A stretch of 64,000 nt of DNA, from the NCBI GenBank assembly GCA_002633025.1, contig NMRB01000724.1:225711-289710 (forward strand). Direction: 5' to 3'. Below are positions 23,787-34,573 of this stretch, piece by piece. Position 1 is the first letter of the stretch. Each line of letters begins with the position of its first letter. The notes below the pieces were generated by a model. The model made no database searches. It had not been told where the DNA came from and was given only the letters and a program-made list of their open reading frames with translations. A program made the position numbers and the translations under genes. The DNA is from Notospermus geniculatus (taxonomy: Eukaryota > Nemertea > Pilidiophora > Heteronemertea > Lineidae).

Positions 23787-23859
23787 CATGCTTCTAAAAA
23801 TCATGGGCCGTATTCAAAAAGGCATGCTTCTAAAAATCATGGGCCGTATTCAAAAAGGC
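23787..23859 (+). repeat. 36-bp direct duplication at the edge of a MITE
   Basis: CATGCTTCTAAAAATCATGG and the following 16 bases occur twice in a row. The second copy contains the MITE's left terminus, so the first copy carries an orphan MITE end. This looks like a local slippage or repair duplication after insertion. Confidence 0.7.
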
Positions 23860-23979
23860 TGATCGTCGCGCGATTAAGACTTAGACGCGTATAACTTCAC
23901 TAAATGCACACACTTTCACCCATGCATTTGACGAAGTTACACGCGTCTAAGTCTTAAACACCCTTTTTGAATACGGCCC
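23841..23979. mobile_element. 139-bp MITE with CAT duplication
   Basis: GGGCCGTATTCAAAAAGG on the left is mirrored by CCTTTTTGAATACGGCCC. Inside, ACTTAGACGCGT pairs with ACGCGTCTAAGT. CAT lies outside both ends (23838-23840 and 23980-23982), a 3-bp duplication. It truncates the coding remnant that follows at 23990. Confidence 0.7.
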
Positions 23980-23989
23980 CATAAGACAG

Positions 23990-24400
23990 GAAAACAACGG
24001 ACTCGTTCACATCCCTCTGTGCAAGTTGGGCACTTGTAGTAGCACATCACAGTGTGCACAGTGACCTGGCTGTAAGAATAGTGTGCATCCTGAACTTCGT
24101 CCTGATACTCGCACCTATAGTTCATGTAGTTTTCGGCAAAATCTCCGTGAACGAGGACACGATTCCTCTGGTAGCTTGGACTTCAAGCCCTTCATTTGAT
24201 GAGACTACCAGGAAGCGGTGAAGAGGTGTTGGGCTAGTCTGCTAATAACATCATCACAAATCGTTTGTATCAGTTGAGATGCAGTTCCATCCTTCAGTAC
24301 ACGAGTTTTTGCCTTTATCCCACGACCACTGATGTCGACCTTGGATATCTCCCACTCACTCCATGTCAACAAAGCCACCCATGTACATGACACCTCTCAG
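23990..24400 (-). pseudogene. Remnant of a DFAENY-motif protein family, possible transposase
   Basis: The minus strand encodes AKTRVLKDGTASQLIQTIC, then a TAG, then SHQMKGLKSKL, VHGDFAENY, YQDEVQDAHYSYSQVTVH and YYKCPTC. The conserved block DFAENY followed by YQ(D/N)E-x4-AH-x5-QVT(L/V)H is common in uncharacterised animal proteins found in many copies per genome. The DFAENY Asp could be the first acidic residue of an RNase-H-like DDE core; that is inference. The 3' end is cut by the MITE at 23841-23979. See 41856-42430 for another part of what may be the same family. Confidence 0.5.
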
Positions 24401-26009
24401 ATTTTACTCAAACTTTGCAGATGTGTAGCGTATGATACCAAATGGAAGAATCCCAAATTTCAGGTCAATATCTCTAACGGTTTTCGTTTGGCGCCCATTT
24501 GAATTTTGGGTGCCACGCCCTTTTGACAAATGTGAATTGGTCAATTCATTTTGGGCCATTTTGGAAGGTAGATAACTTCTGTTCTGATTGAGATAGGAGG
24601 CTGAAGTTTGATTTGCTGGTATATCCTGGCCCATACTGCAAGATTCTTCAGTCAGAATTACCATCTAACAGTGGGGAGAGGTGGGCCCAAATCCAATGTT
24701 TTAACACCCAGCAGCAAGAAATTTTTCACTTTTGGGGGTCTCTAGGTCTCAGATAAGTGTTTTATATGGGCTGAAATGTGATTTCCCTTCATATTTGGAA
24801 ACTTTTCCATCGCAAAACTAAGTTTCAGGGTTATACCACTGGTGGGGGATTTATGAGGGTGTGAAAACCACTTCGGGCCAAAATGACCCTTCCAGACCTT
24901 TGATTTCAGACCCCCATTATGACCAAGTGGGCACTGAACGATGATAATGACATTTATACCAGACAAACATACTCATTTAAACATGCAATTAATAAAATAA
25001 AAACATTGACTTTTAACCTCCTTCTGTGTAAAGGGTTTGAAAGAAAGGCATTCGCAGGCCCTTTTTTGATGAAAAATTCAGAGTCCGAAAACTAGGTCAA
25101 GCAAGATATCATGGAAAAAGTCACGAAAGTTGTTTAAATTCAGTTACCATTAGATTAATACAGATGTTCATCAATGAAAAACTGAGGTTATCGTCCTTAA
25201 TAATGAAAAAAGGGTACTTTTATCCCCTTCTGTACCATAACCATCCTGAGAATCCCAGGGCGTCGCGCTCGCTCACTCGCACTATGCCCTGAGGACATCC
25301 ACCCGATTTCGTGGGGTACTGGCGAAAGAAATCCTTTCGCCCAATCAGCATCGCGTTCATGCAATGACGTCATTCATTAGAGCTGGGCCTCCACTTCGTG
25401 TTGTGAAGATGGGACAAATCGCACTTCGATTCCCCGACAAACTCGCTGAATTGTTGACTATTCCTGAATTAACTTCGCGTCAAAGTGGTTCTCACGGATT
25501 ATGTACATAATGACTACCTATCAATAGGTTCAAAACACGAAGGTATGATCCTGTTCATGTGTTTGGGGCAGCTATCATTCGACAGCGTGCATAAATTATG
25601 GAATGAGATACAATTCTATTTGCCTGGTGCCCGTTAACTCGTAACACCAGATGTGTGTGCAGACGTTGCAGCACTAGTCACGGTTACATCAAGTGGCGTT
25701 CCCCCACTGCAGTGCATGGATTATTCGCGAATTACCAATTGGCGAGTGCACACGAGGGAACAGCCCTCTTCCCCACCGAAACGGGATGGATTTCCTCAGG
25801 GCATTAGGGAGGGTACGACCGTAAATGACCTGAGATCTCAGGATATACCATAACGGTCATTACCTACGTTGAAACCAGGTCGCAATTGCAGTATACATGA
25901 AGGTAGATTTCAGTAATAATATATGTCCTTGGTAAATCCTTTTTGTAGCCAGCGCAGGAATTAGTTCACACGTTTAGTCGGAATTCTTGTCTTTCATCGT
26001 AGAAGTTGC
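24401..26009. other. No gene seen
   Basis: Both strands were examined. Only short frames without motifs were found, and no clear inverted repeat. The CCCAGGGCGTCGCGCTCGCT patch at about 25255 and its GCCCTGAGG partner form only a weak dyad. Confidence 0.35.
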
Positions 26010-26270
26010 ATTATTTTGTCATGTTCTTTTTCCGCAAGTTTGTACTGGCGGGCGCTGCGTCCATGAATTTCAGGTACATAAGCAGCAAATAACATGCTGG
26101 AATGGCACCCAGCATGGAACCTGTTCCCTGTCTGATGGCCAAGAAAGGATCTTATTTTTCCTTACTCATGAATTTCACATAGACATCACCATGCTCGTCC
26201 GAATGCTCAACAATGGTACCAATTTCAGCCAATCCTCGTCATACATACAAGCAATGTATTTTCCAGGATG
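26010..26270 (-). pseudogene. C-terminal domain remnant of an uncharacterised animal family
   Basis: The minus strand reads PGKYIACMYDEDWL, shifts frame once, and continues GTIVEHSDEHGDVYVKFM, then a stop and degraded CWVPFQHVICC-like and GRQYKL-like words. The pattern Y-A-x-YD-x-x-W-x-G-x-(V/I)-x-E-x-DV-x-V-x-FM followed by a Cys-rich tail ends many multi-copy animal proteins of unknown function. At least two disruptions make it non-functional. Confidence 0.45.
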
Positions 26271-27798
26271 AAAAATGGTTGAATCTTTAATATGATCTGA
26301 GTCCATCAGTGTAAACCATTTGTTTACTATCGATGCCAATTTTGGCAGCACCTCCGGCCCTGTGGGCTCATCTTCACCTTCCTCCTCAATGGTCTTTGAG
26401 GAGCGAGTCTAGGCCTTCCTCATCTGAGGAACCAGAGTTGCAATTTCCACCCGTGGGTGTATCCGTCTTAGACTTCATCAAGTTCTGGACATCATCATCA
26501 TCATCCGGGCTTGAGTTAGACATCTGATGATACTTCCCTTGGGTTGTTCTTGCCTTCTTCTCCTGGATCTTATCCTATCGAGAGTATCAGTGAGCTTCTC
26601 GCTGCTTGTAATGTCCATGTCGACACGGTTTGTACCGGCTGGTGTCCCTGTCCTCGGCCCTCTTGGAGCAGAACCATCAAGTTTGACTGATTATTATGAA
26701 TCTGAGTCATAGGTGAGCTAGTGGGAAGGAATGGTGGACTTCTGGGATCCAAACCTTCCTTTGCCATTCTAGGAATCATCCGTTGCATCTGTGGCTGTGT
26801 AGCGATTTTCACATCGTGTTCGGGGTAGCGTGTAGAGAATTTGCTATCTGTCATCTGAGGGCTAGTATTGCTGTCACCATGGGCCGGGTAGAACGTACGT
26901 GGCTGGGAAAGATATACACGACGGGATTTACGCGGACACATCTTACTTATGACGTCTCAAGAGAGGTGTCGCCACCAGGGTCGTGATATCGATCGTGCTT
27001 GACTGACGATGACGTCGTCTCCATGGCGAACGATTGATGACGACATAAAGCATATCTCCAGGGTAACGCCGCTCTTGTCTGCTAGTCTGTGTTTCTTCAT
27101 GGGTTGAATTGTTCTGGATTAGCCGGATACTAGTAGTTGAGTCCTTTGAGGAATAGAGTCATGAGTCATAATGACCGTGACTCGGAATCATCAGATAATG
27201 GACGGCGGGAACACATCGAGACTGCAGGGACATTGGCTGAACGGAGTCATGGACCGAAACGATCGCGACTCGGGGTTCAACATGCGGGCATCATCTTCAG
27301 GTCAGAGTCATGGGCGGAAATCGACCGCGACTCGAAGGCACATCTTCTTCTTCCGTTGAAGGAGAGAATTCCGGGAGGAATTCTCCAAACTCCATCCTCT
27401 GTAGGTAGATGGGCTCGCTCACATTACCGCAGAGATACGCAATCAGAGTGTCGCCACAGAAACGACGTTTCAAGGAAACAATTCATGAAATTCCAATAGG
27501 CTCCTGGACCAATCCGGAGGCACGCTACAAAGTTTGTGGGAAATGATGTCGACAAAGTCAAATATAAAAGTATTGAGATTGTATTTTCACTTTCTATTCA
27601 ATTCATATCTTCTTCAGTTATCAATATGTACAACTGTTTCCATTTCGAGATGTATTTTATTTCAAAACCAAAGGATGAGAAAGAGCCGAGCCGAGCGTAT
27701 GAGGAGCAGGAGCAGCGACATTCTGGTCTCAAGTTCATCAACACAACAGTTGACTTTCGTCATGACGACTCGCGAAGGTTTGGCTGGCTTGGACGGTT
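26271..27798. other. No confident gene; minor repeats and an acidic mini-ORF
   Basis: A 45-codon minus-strand ORF (26386-26523) starts MSNSSPDDDDDVQNL and is very acidic. AATCATCCGTTGCATCTGTG at about 26773 repeats the start of the 19.7-kb SGNH fragment. Around 27155-27340 the words GAGTCATG and CGCGACTCG recur three times at about 60-75-bp spacing. Nothing else could be supported. Confidence 0.35.
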
Positions 27799-28810
27799 TC
27801 ATGACCTTCCGGGGGATGTACTCCAGTGAGTCCTCATAACTCCTTCCTCTGAACCATGGTATGATGGGCTACAATATCGATACTTAGTCGTCAACTCCGG
27901 CACGGTGTCGGGCGTGGAACTGGCCGCGGGAGGAAGAGCCGCAGGTATCGTACATGATGTAGGCGTTTTCAGCAAGGGGACTTCTGACGGCGACACGATG
28001 ATTATCTGCTCGCTGGCAGATGCTGCTGCCTCTTTCTCAACTTCAGTCAGACAAACAGGTGGTGGAGGGAGAACATCATCTGCTGGCGGATCGATTGGAG
28101 GAGGACCAAGCACTAGTGACAAGATGTCTACCGCCGGGGACTTCGGGGTGCGAACCGGTGACACAAATAAGTAAGGGCGCAGCATCTCCTGGGTCCTGTG
28201 GGGAGGCAGCAGGAGTCCTCGTCTTTTTCGCAGCGTCAGTCGACGGTGGCGGCACAGCAGTGGCAGGGAGGACAGTTTCTTCAGCGGGCCTAACATCCCT
28301 GGCGGGCACATCACGCTTCGGCGGGGCTGGAGGAACAACAGGCGAGTTCTCCTCGGGGTCAACGACTTGGACATCTGATTCGTCCCTGATATCTAGTACT
28401 GGCGGCGCTGCGATCGTGGCAGGGACAGGTACATCTTTCTTCTTTTTCTCCATTCGTTTGGCATCAGACAAGCTTGTTTTACTGCTCGAGTGAGATCTCG
28501 ACAATTTTTCTTTCTTCTTTTCAGACTGTTGATAGTCCTGAACTTTCTTAAGAATTTCGGGAAGGATCGCTCCATCAGGGCCGAAAATTTTAATATCTGA
28601 CGACGATGATGCGGAACTGGTCTTCCTCCTAGTGCGTTCAGGTGACTTTGACCTGGCGGATGACCTTGACGATTTATCCTTGGGGAACGTCCTCTTCAGG
28701 CAGTTATTTCGTTGATGGTGCTCCATCGATTTCCGGGACGAGAAGGGCTTTTCACAGTACTGGCAAGCAACCTTCTCATGCACTGCAACATGGCTGCTGA
28801 TGAACTTCAT
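27799..28810 (-). CDS. C2H2 zinc-finger, Ser/Arg- and Pro-rich ORF
   Basis: The minus-strand ATG at 28810 follows a strong 3' splice site (CTCTTCTTCCTCCGCAG). The protein opens with ACQYCEKPFSSRKSMEHHQR, a C-x2-C-x12-H-x4-C finger, then a Ser/Arg/Lys tract (SSRSSARSKSPERTRRK), a lysine-rich helix and a proline-rich acidic tail. Near 28165 the sensible frame shifts, continuing as SPAVDILSLVLGPPPIDPPA and ending near 27799. A nucleic-acid-binding role is likely from composition. It lies downstream of the zinc-finger ORF at 28996-29791 and the gypsy integrase, all on one strand. It may be the second exon or an alternative third ORF of that retroelement, or part of a host gene. Confidence 0.5.
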
Positions 28811-28995
28811 CTGCGGAGGAAGAAGAGCGTAGTAAGAACTTGTGTCATTTTCCAGACGGTTGAACATTTCAAACAACTTCAAACATGATAAATAAAGACA
28901 GGTGGCGACGACGTAGGTCGGGTTGTAGTTCTTTTATTGCGAATGACGATACAGGCTGTAGGGAAGTGTAGATGGCTCGTTTCTGGTTCTGCTAT

Positions 28996-29791
28996 TTATG
29001 CGATCCCGAACATCCATGTCTCTATGGTCCGCTCTGTGCTGCCATCCATAGACGTTTTAAATGTTTCCCGCTTGAATTGCTCCGTTTGCTTCATAATGGG
29101 AGTTAGGCTGCTTGGAAACATCAAAGTTGTGGCAGAATTCAGCGAATTTGGGCAAACGATCTGCATGTCAGTCGAATGACCGTGGTCTTCTTCCTCCGTC
29201 ATCCCGTCACGACGACAGGAGTCGTCGGACATGCACGCAGCTCTGACTACACCTGTAACGTTTTTCAGTGATGCCTGTGAGCCAGTGTGACAATACAATA
29301 GATTGACGGAATAAGCCGCGACTTGACAATGGTCGACACACAGAGAAACAGTGAGTCTGTTTCCCAGTGTGTTCCGAACAATGGGAACCACACAGAAAAA
29401 TGGCCTCACTGAAAAACGTTACACCGGCATCGCCACCGGCAGCTACATCGCCGTCGATCGAAGAATCGTCATCAGGGCAAGCTTCTGCCATTTCCGCCTC
29501 CATCATATCGTGCTGGTGCGCACGCGTAAAATGGCGTACGAAATCGGCCGTCGTCGAAAACGTCAGGTTGCAGAACATGCAGAAAGGAACTCGGCATTTC
29601 GTCTTCCGGCAATGCTCTTCTGCGTCATGCAGTTCAGCGCTCTGTAGGCTGGCAGACTTTTCTTGGCATTCATACAAGGGACAGGGAATCTTTGGTGTCA
29701 AGGTGCACAGGGCTCGATGAGAACGGCAGACGCCTGATGCGTACAGCTCGAACTTCTTGCCGCAATTAGTACAAACGAAACCTCTGACCAT
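28996..29791 (-). pseudogene. Zinc-finger ORF behind the gypsy integrase, broken by a MITE
   Basis: From the ATG at 29791 (context CACCATGG) the protein has CTNCGKKFELYASGVCRSH, then Cys/His words CPLYECQ and HDAEEH, and FCMFCNLTFSTTADFVRHF, a good C2H2 finger. After about residue 122 the frame enters a 170-bp MITE (29254-29423). Beyond it the natural continuation lies one frame away and runs to a stop at 28996; insertion plus its 2-bp duplication adds 172 bases, exactly explaining the shift. Only 33 bp separate this ORF from the integrase stop, and a 3' splice site lies between them. Confidence 0.55.
29254..29423. mobile_element. 170-bp MITE with 18-bp perfect ends, inside a coding frame
   Basis: TGTAACGTTTTTCAGTGA at 29254 is mirrored exactly to 29423. 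CC lies outside both ends (29252-29253 and 29424-29425), consistent with a 2-bp duplication. It interrupts the zinc-finger ORF. Confidence 0.8.
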
Positions 29792-29820
29792 GGTGCTGCA
29801 ATAAAGAAAGGAAACATTAA
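29792..29820 (-). promoter_or_regulatory. 3' splice site just upstream of the zinc-finger ORF
   Basis: The minus strand reads TTAAT (branch-point-like), then TTTCCTTTCTTTATTGCAG ending at 29796, then CACC and the ATG at 29791. Branch point, pyrimidine tract and AG have canonical spacing. The arrangement resembles the subgenomic splice used for third ORFs of retroelements. Confidence 0.55.
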
Positions 29821-29824
29821 GGTA

Positions 29825-30814
29825 CTAGTCTTCATATCTTTTCGGTCGTTGTTTAACCCTGTTCGGCCTGAGTCTCGGAAATGAACTGTCTGCATCATCA
29901 GGATGAGCTGAGACGTCTGACGTCGTGGTCGGAGGATTATCTTCAAGGACCAGGTCCTGGTCGACTTGTGCTTCTTCATGCGGCTCCGATTCGTCTATTT
30001 CATCAGGACCAGAATCAGCAGAGACAGGTGTCACATCGGTGATCGGCCAAGGCTTCATGTTGTCTCCATAATACAACTTCATTCTGTCATAGTGAGTGAC
30101 GCGAGCGACAGCAGCTCTACTCCGTTGGATCTGATAGATGGTATCTGACAGGCGCTTGATCACAAGGTAAGGACCATTCCAATTGCAACTCAGTTTGGTA
30201 GTAAGACCCTTTTTATATCTCGGATTATAAACCCATACAAAGTCTCCAACTTTAAATGGTTGACCGTGGTGACGCTGGTCGTAATTTCTCTTCTGTCTTC
30301 TGTGTTGGCCATCGATATGTTTCCTTGCGTCTCTATACGCGTCTTCCAGTCGACCTTTCAACTCAGTGATGTAATCATGAACTTCAGATTCTTTCTGCTC
30401 AGGACTTCCCTACAAGATGTCAATGGGAAGTGTCATCTCTCTGCCAAACATCGTGTAATAAGGTGTCTCATGGGTGGTACTATGGACTGCTGAACGGTAC
30501 GCCATCATGGCGTAGGGAAGTTGGAGGTCCCAGTCCTTTTGATTTTTCTTAAACATCATAGCCAAAGAACTTAACAGGGTTCTGTTGTGTCGCTCAATCA
30601 TTCCGTCCGACTGGGGATGCACAAGGGTGGTTCTGTAAGTGTCTGCAATCACCGCATAAGCAGTGGGATGGGGACCTTCATCCTTGGCAGTTTCATGGTG
30701 GTCTCTGTTCTGTTCTGTAGTGTCTTCTAGCAATTCCGAAATGATAAGAAAGTCAATAAACACTATATAATGACATCTATTTGAAATAAAAACACTAAGG
30801 ACCGTATGCACCAA
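29825..30814 (-). pseudogene. Ty3/gypsy integrase C-terminal half
   Basis: The 30814-30410 part carries HPQSDGMIERHNRTLLSSLA, with the catalytic Glu of the DDE core, then AYRSAVHSTTHETPY and FGREMTLPIDIL. The 30361-29825 part encodes the C-terminal domain: a basic QKRNYDQRHHGQPFKVGD segment, VWVYNPRYKKGL, a GPY/F-type WNGPYLVIKRL, and an acidic tail ending RPKRYED. A frame change separates the two at about 30400. The first two catalytic Asp, reverse transcriptase and RNase H are absent; a MITE (30800-30944) marks the truncation. The gag-protease at 31883-32460 may be part of the same element after deletion. Confidence 0.7.
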
Positions 30815-30944
30815 GGGAAGATTATCTTGAACTCAGGTTGAGCCACAACTTTTCCATTGTCACATCATACCCTGGCAAACCTGAACAATTGAAAAGTTGT
30901 GGCTCAACCTGAGTTCAAGATAATCTTCGTTTGGTGCCTACGGC
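30800..30944. mobile_element. 145-bp near-perfect palindromic MITE
   Basis: The arms start ACCGTATGCACCAAGGGAAG and are mirrored to about 30944, with a loop around CACATCATACCCTGG. The duplex arms are about 60 bp with few mismatches. It lies at the 5' truncation point of the gypsy integrase. Confidence 0.75.
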
Positions 30945-31882
30945 GCCAAATGTGATAGTACAAGATGCATATTGAACAGAGGGGTGACTAACAGAATAGC
31001 CAGTGAATACAGGTAAAGGCGGCAAAAGATGCCAAGGGTTTGTGCGAGCATTGTCGGAGGTGGGAGCGATGTCACAACCCATGGTAGCCAAGATGGCAAT
31101 TTCCAGCTTCATAGTTTTCTCCATTTTCTCAAGGATCACAACTCGGATCCCTCAATTGACGAAAATGAACAACCCCTTTCTGGTTGATCATTCTTGGAGT
31201 TGTCAAGTTTAATTTTGTTGGAAACAGAATTCAAAATGGCCGCCATCTTGGGTGGGCATGGAGCTGGCCATCGAAAGGAGCTTTACTTCATTAGACAAAC
31301 CCTCCTAAGAATTTCAGGTTGGTTGTGGAAAGTGTACAAGTTAATTGACAGAAATGAAATGTTAACAGACACCAATAAAGATGCAGAGTCCTTGACATAC
31401 AAAAATAGTTGGCTAAAGTGACAGTTAATGTCGATGCTTCTTTCCATTATTTTCAGTTGTAATGTATGACACATTGTACCAAATTGCCTAGTTGTGCAGG
31501 CCAATGTACACACTAGCAGGCAACTAAGCTTAGCAAGGTTTTATGAATATGGGCCCTGGAAGAATAATATATTTTGTTAGTAAAACTGAAAATAAGACCT
31601 GAAAACACAGTTATGCATTATGAATGAGAATTATGGCTTGACAAATAGAACAAAAAATATGATAATACTGCAGGTAGCTTTCTAAGAAAGCCCGCAAAAA
31701 TCTAAAGCGATGAAATGGTAGGTTTAACAGCAGCTTCAGGTCTAGAGTGCTTTCAACAGACATCTGAGAATGGAAAGAGATCTGTGCGTCCTTGAAAGCC
31801 TGCAGAGTCCAGAGAGATCTCAGGATGCTCACGCATCAACTGTCCTGGTACAACCTTGTCTTCATGTATTGCAGACTTGCCC
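30945..31882. other. No gene seen
   Basis: Frames are short and unsupported. The reverse transcriptase expected between the protease at 31.9 kb and the integrase at 30.8 kb, if they belong to one element, is not present on either strand. Confidence 0.4.
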
Positions 31883-32460
31883 TCATCTGCACCAGCAAGT
31901 ATTCCAAGCAACTGGTAAAGCTTCTCCGACCTGTTGTGACAGAATATTGCAGCTGCCAGGGCCAGCAATGACATACATCTTGAGCTGATGACGCTGGTCA
32001 TCGAGAAAGGAGGTTGTTGAAAACATCCCACAGCACTTCAGGGTGCATCCAACACTTTTGAGCTTTAAGTCAGCCTGCTTCATGACTGGACGAGGTTTCA
32101 GTGAGTAATACATTTTCTCAGACATCACCGAAACGTCCGCACCAGTGTCAATTTTGAAAAGAAACTTTCTGGTTCTGGATTTTCAGTTGGACGTTCCACC
32201 ATTTGGAACCATCCTTGGCAGCTGAACCACTTTTGACACGTAGCGCCCCTAGCAGGACAACTTTGTGTGGGACCATGAGTACCTGTACCTAGCTCCCTTG
32301 GGACAATCTTGCTTACGAACGCCCCCACTCGGTTTGCATTCACGGCTTGGTCGCCAGGCCAGTTTAGCTTGTCAACTTGGCATGCCTGGCTATTTACCAT
32401 TTCGCTTTCCCATGAAAGTTGAACGGCTTGATCCAACGTGAGATCGGCTTTGAGTTGTAA
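31883..32460 (-). pseudogene. Ty3/gypsy Gag C-terminus and aspartic protease fragment
   Basis: From 32460 the minus strand reads LQLKADLTLDQAVQLSWE, a helix that typically precedes the zinc knuckle of gypsy Gag. A degenerate CCHC region follows (SCPARGATCQKW). In a shifted frame comes FKIDTGADVSVMSEKMY, with the DTGA active site of a retropepsin, then a VIAGPGSCNILSQQVG segment matching the protease C-terminus. Proteases of this family act as dimers to mature Gag-Pol. Sequence after 31883 is not reverse transcriptase, so the element is truncated. The Cys-to-Trp change in the knuckle and the frame changes show decay. Confidence 0.65.
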
Positions 32461-33570
32461 GTCACGTGACAGTTCTAAATCTAATGAAATGTATGTTTGA
32501 AGTGACCTACTTTCATGACCTAGTGACCTACTTAAAGACCAGTGGAGCCAAGGTAGTCATTTTTGGTATCAAAGTAAAGCTAATGAAGTGTAGGTTCGAA
32601 CTGACCTACTTCCATTGACCTACCCCCATCATGCATGAGTTGAACAGTTTCTTCCATACATCATAAACATGTCAGCTAAGCGTCCAGGCCCATGGGCCTC
32701 TTGTTTTCGTCTCCTCTTCTGGGCTGATTTGTTAGCACGGCAACACTGTTTGCAGCCCTCCAGTATTCCTGCTGTGATTTCTTTCCTGATCTTGTCGAAA
32801 AACCTTCTTTTTCTTCTGATTATTTCCCAGCTCTGCTTACCCTTTATTTTTCGCAGTATATTTCTTCTGGCGAAATGCACCAGTTTCTCGCTCACGGGCA
32901 ATTTGCTGTTCTGTTCGATTAAGTCTCCTGATTCTATGTGTCTCTCTTTCCTTTGCTTGCAGCCCAGGTTGCAGGATCTTCTTTAAGCTTCGCTCTATAT
33001 CGCTTCATGGCAGCGGCAGCGTAGGTGTTCTCTTTCGCTCCATCCTCAGCAATGTGAAGGTATCAAACTATTCCTCTGATATCTCCCATGCATTTCCAAG
33101 GTTGGATAACGCAGCTCGGAATTTACTGTTTGATCGCATTTTGTCCATTGGTCCTGTTTTGCATCGCCCAACAAAGGAACGTACAGTGTCACATCCAGAA
33201 TATCCAAAATGAAATGTTCCATGGAGTATGTGCTCATTTTAGGTCCACCAAAATGCCAAAAATTTACATGCATGATCAAGGTATGGCGGCCGGATTCTAT
33301 ACCCAAAGTTATTTCCAAGTTTCAGCAGTTCAGTGGTGTTTGCTGTGGTCACACCAAACCAAAGACGCAAAAATTGTTGGCTGCCAAGAAAATAACTTCA
33401 ATGTATTAGCATTCAAAGGCCACATCGAAGATGTGCGTCAAAGAAAATGCTGTGTGGCAGCCGCTATCGAGAACTCCAGTAGTTTTTGGGCGTCGCTGTA
33501 GTTAACTCCAGTTACTTATTGGCCACAGCTGCCGCGACGGTCGACGCACGTTTCTGGTGTGACTGGGCCT
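32461..33570. other. No confident gene
   Basis: TGACCTACTT words recur at 32497-32630 as part of a dispersed repeat. A very basic minus-strand frame (32629-32901) has no recognised domain. Confidence 0.35.
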
Positions 33571-34059
33571 TTACTTCTCGAGAGCACACTGACCAAGGCA
33601 CATTTCAGAAAGTAGTACAACAATAAAACCAATATATAAACCCCTAATAACTAAAAACGTCTGGGTGCATTGGATCACCACATTTTTACGCCCCACCATC
33701 AGTGCGTGAGAGTCACCATTTAAAGGAGGACCGTGCTTTAATGGCGAATCGACACACCGATGTAGCAGCGCCAAAGCCTGGTGATGAAACGCACTGATCA
33801 TAGTAGTACTGTTGGTGGTAATATGTGTTCCCCTTGATATTTTGTTCTTGAGTAAGACAATTTTCCCTTTGGTAAGATACTTTAGTGAGTTTCGTCGTAG
33901 ATGTTGAGACGTGCTGGTGATTTTTGATCCGCTAGAGCGATGTGCCACATCAACTTTTTGATTGGATGCATTAAAGAACTGCTTCGTTTCTGAGAGCCCA
34001 ACAACCTTTGCTCGAAATGGTTTTGGAACAGTTCCATGTGTCTGCAGAAGTTTGTGCAT
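33571..34059 (-). CDS. Exon-like ORF of unknown family
   Basis: An acceptor-like TTTTACTTCAG at about 34064 precedes this 162-codon open frame. The first 60 residues are basic, with VGLSETKQFFNASNQKVDVA. The tail is hydrophobic (GLYIGFIVVLLSEMCLG), which might be a membrane segment or non-coding read-through. No family is recognised. No downstream donor was identified. Confidence 0.25.
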   Translation of the reverse strand: MHKLLQTHGTVPKPFRAKVVGLSETKQFFNASNQKVDVAHRSSGSKITSTSQHLRRNSLKYLTKGKIVLLKNKISRGTHITTNSTTMISAFHHQALALLHRCVDSPLKHGPPLNGDSHALMVGRKNVVIQCTQTFLVIRGLYIGFIVVLLSEMCLGQCALEK

Positions 34060-34536
34060 CTTGTCTGAAGTAAAATATTATCAAATATGAACACCCTTCA
34101 TTGATCATCCTATGGCCTCTCATACATTCATATTTACTCTCTTACTTCAGCCAACTAGTTTATTAAATGTTTTGTCTGAAATCCAACACATGAAATAACA
34201 AAAAAAAACATGATAAATGGACGACAGGTGCTAATTAGAAATAGTTAAATAGAAACCAACAAAGCACCTGTCTAGTTGCAAGGGTACAATGATAGTCAAT
34301 AATAGAACACTCTGTGCACTCAATGAAATCAGCCTTGTCTGCATAGGGCCACGCTCTCAAAATTATTGCCGGGCCACAGGTGCTGCTCCCAGGATACTTG
34401 CACTCTGGTGTATGATCAAACATCAAAGTTGGGCTATGATTCAGCCTCAGCCCATAACTGGTACCTCCTCCAATGCAGATGCAAATCGCAGAACGTCCAC
34501 ACGTTTAGTTCTTGTCAAACCTGAAAAATAGTCAGT

Positions 34537-34573
34537 ACTATACTAGCTGATGCTATATACTATACTAGCTGAT
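34537..34573 (-). repeat. 15-bp terminal direct repeat at the Helitron end
   Basis: ACTATACTAGCTGAT occurs at 34537-34551 and again at 34559-34573. The second copy contains the Helitron's last bases and its flanking T. The first looks like a duplicate of the same junction 22 bp further out. Confidence 0.7.

Noticed and set aside
27137-27499. 120-codon plus-strand ORF
   Set aside because: Composition follows short tandem words (GAGTCATG, CGCGACTC); no domain, start context or splice support.
28890-28960. LTR end with AATAAA on the minus strand near 28920
   Set aside because: Only one copy is found, and no matching repeat or primer-binding site upstream.
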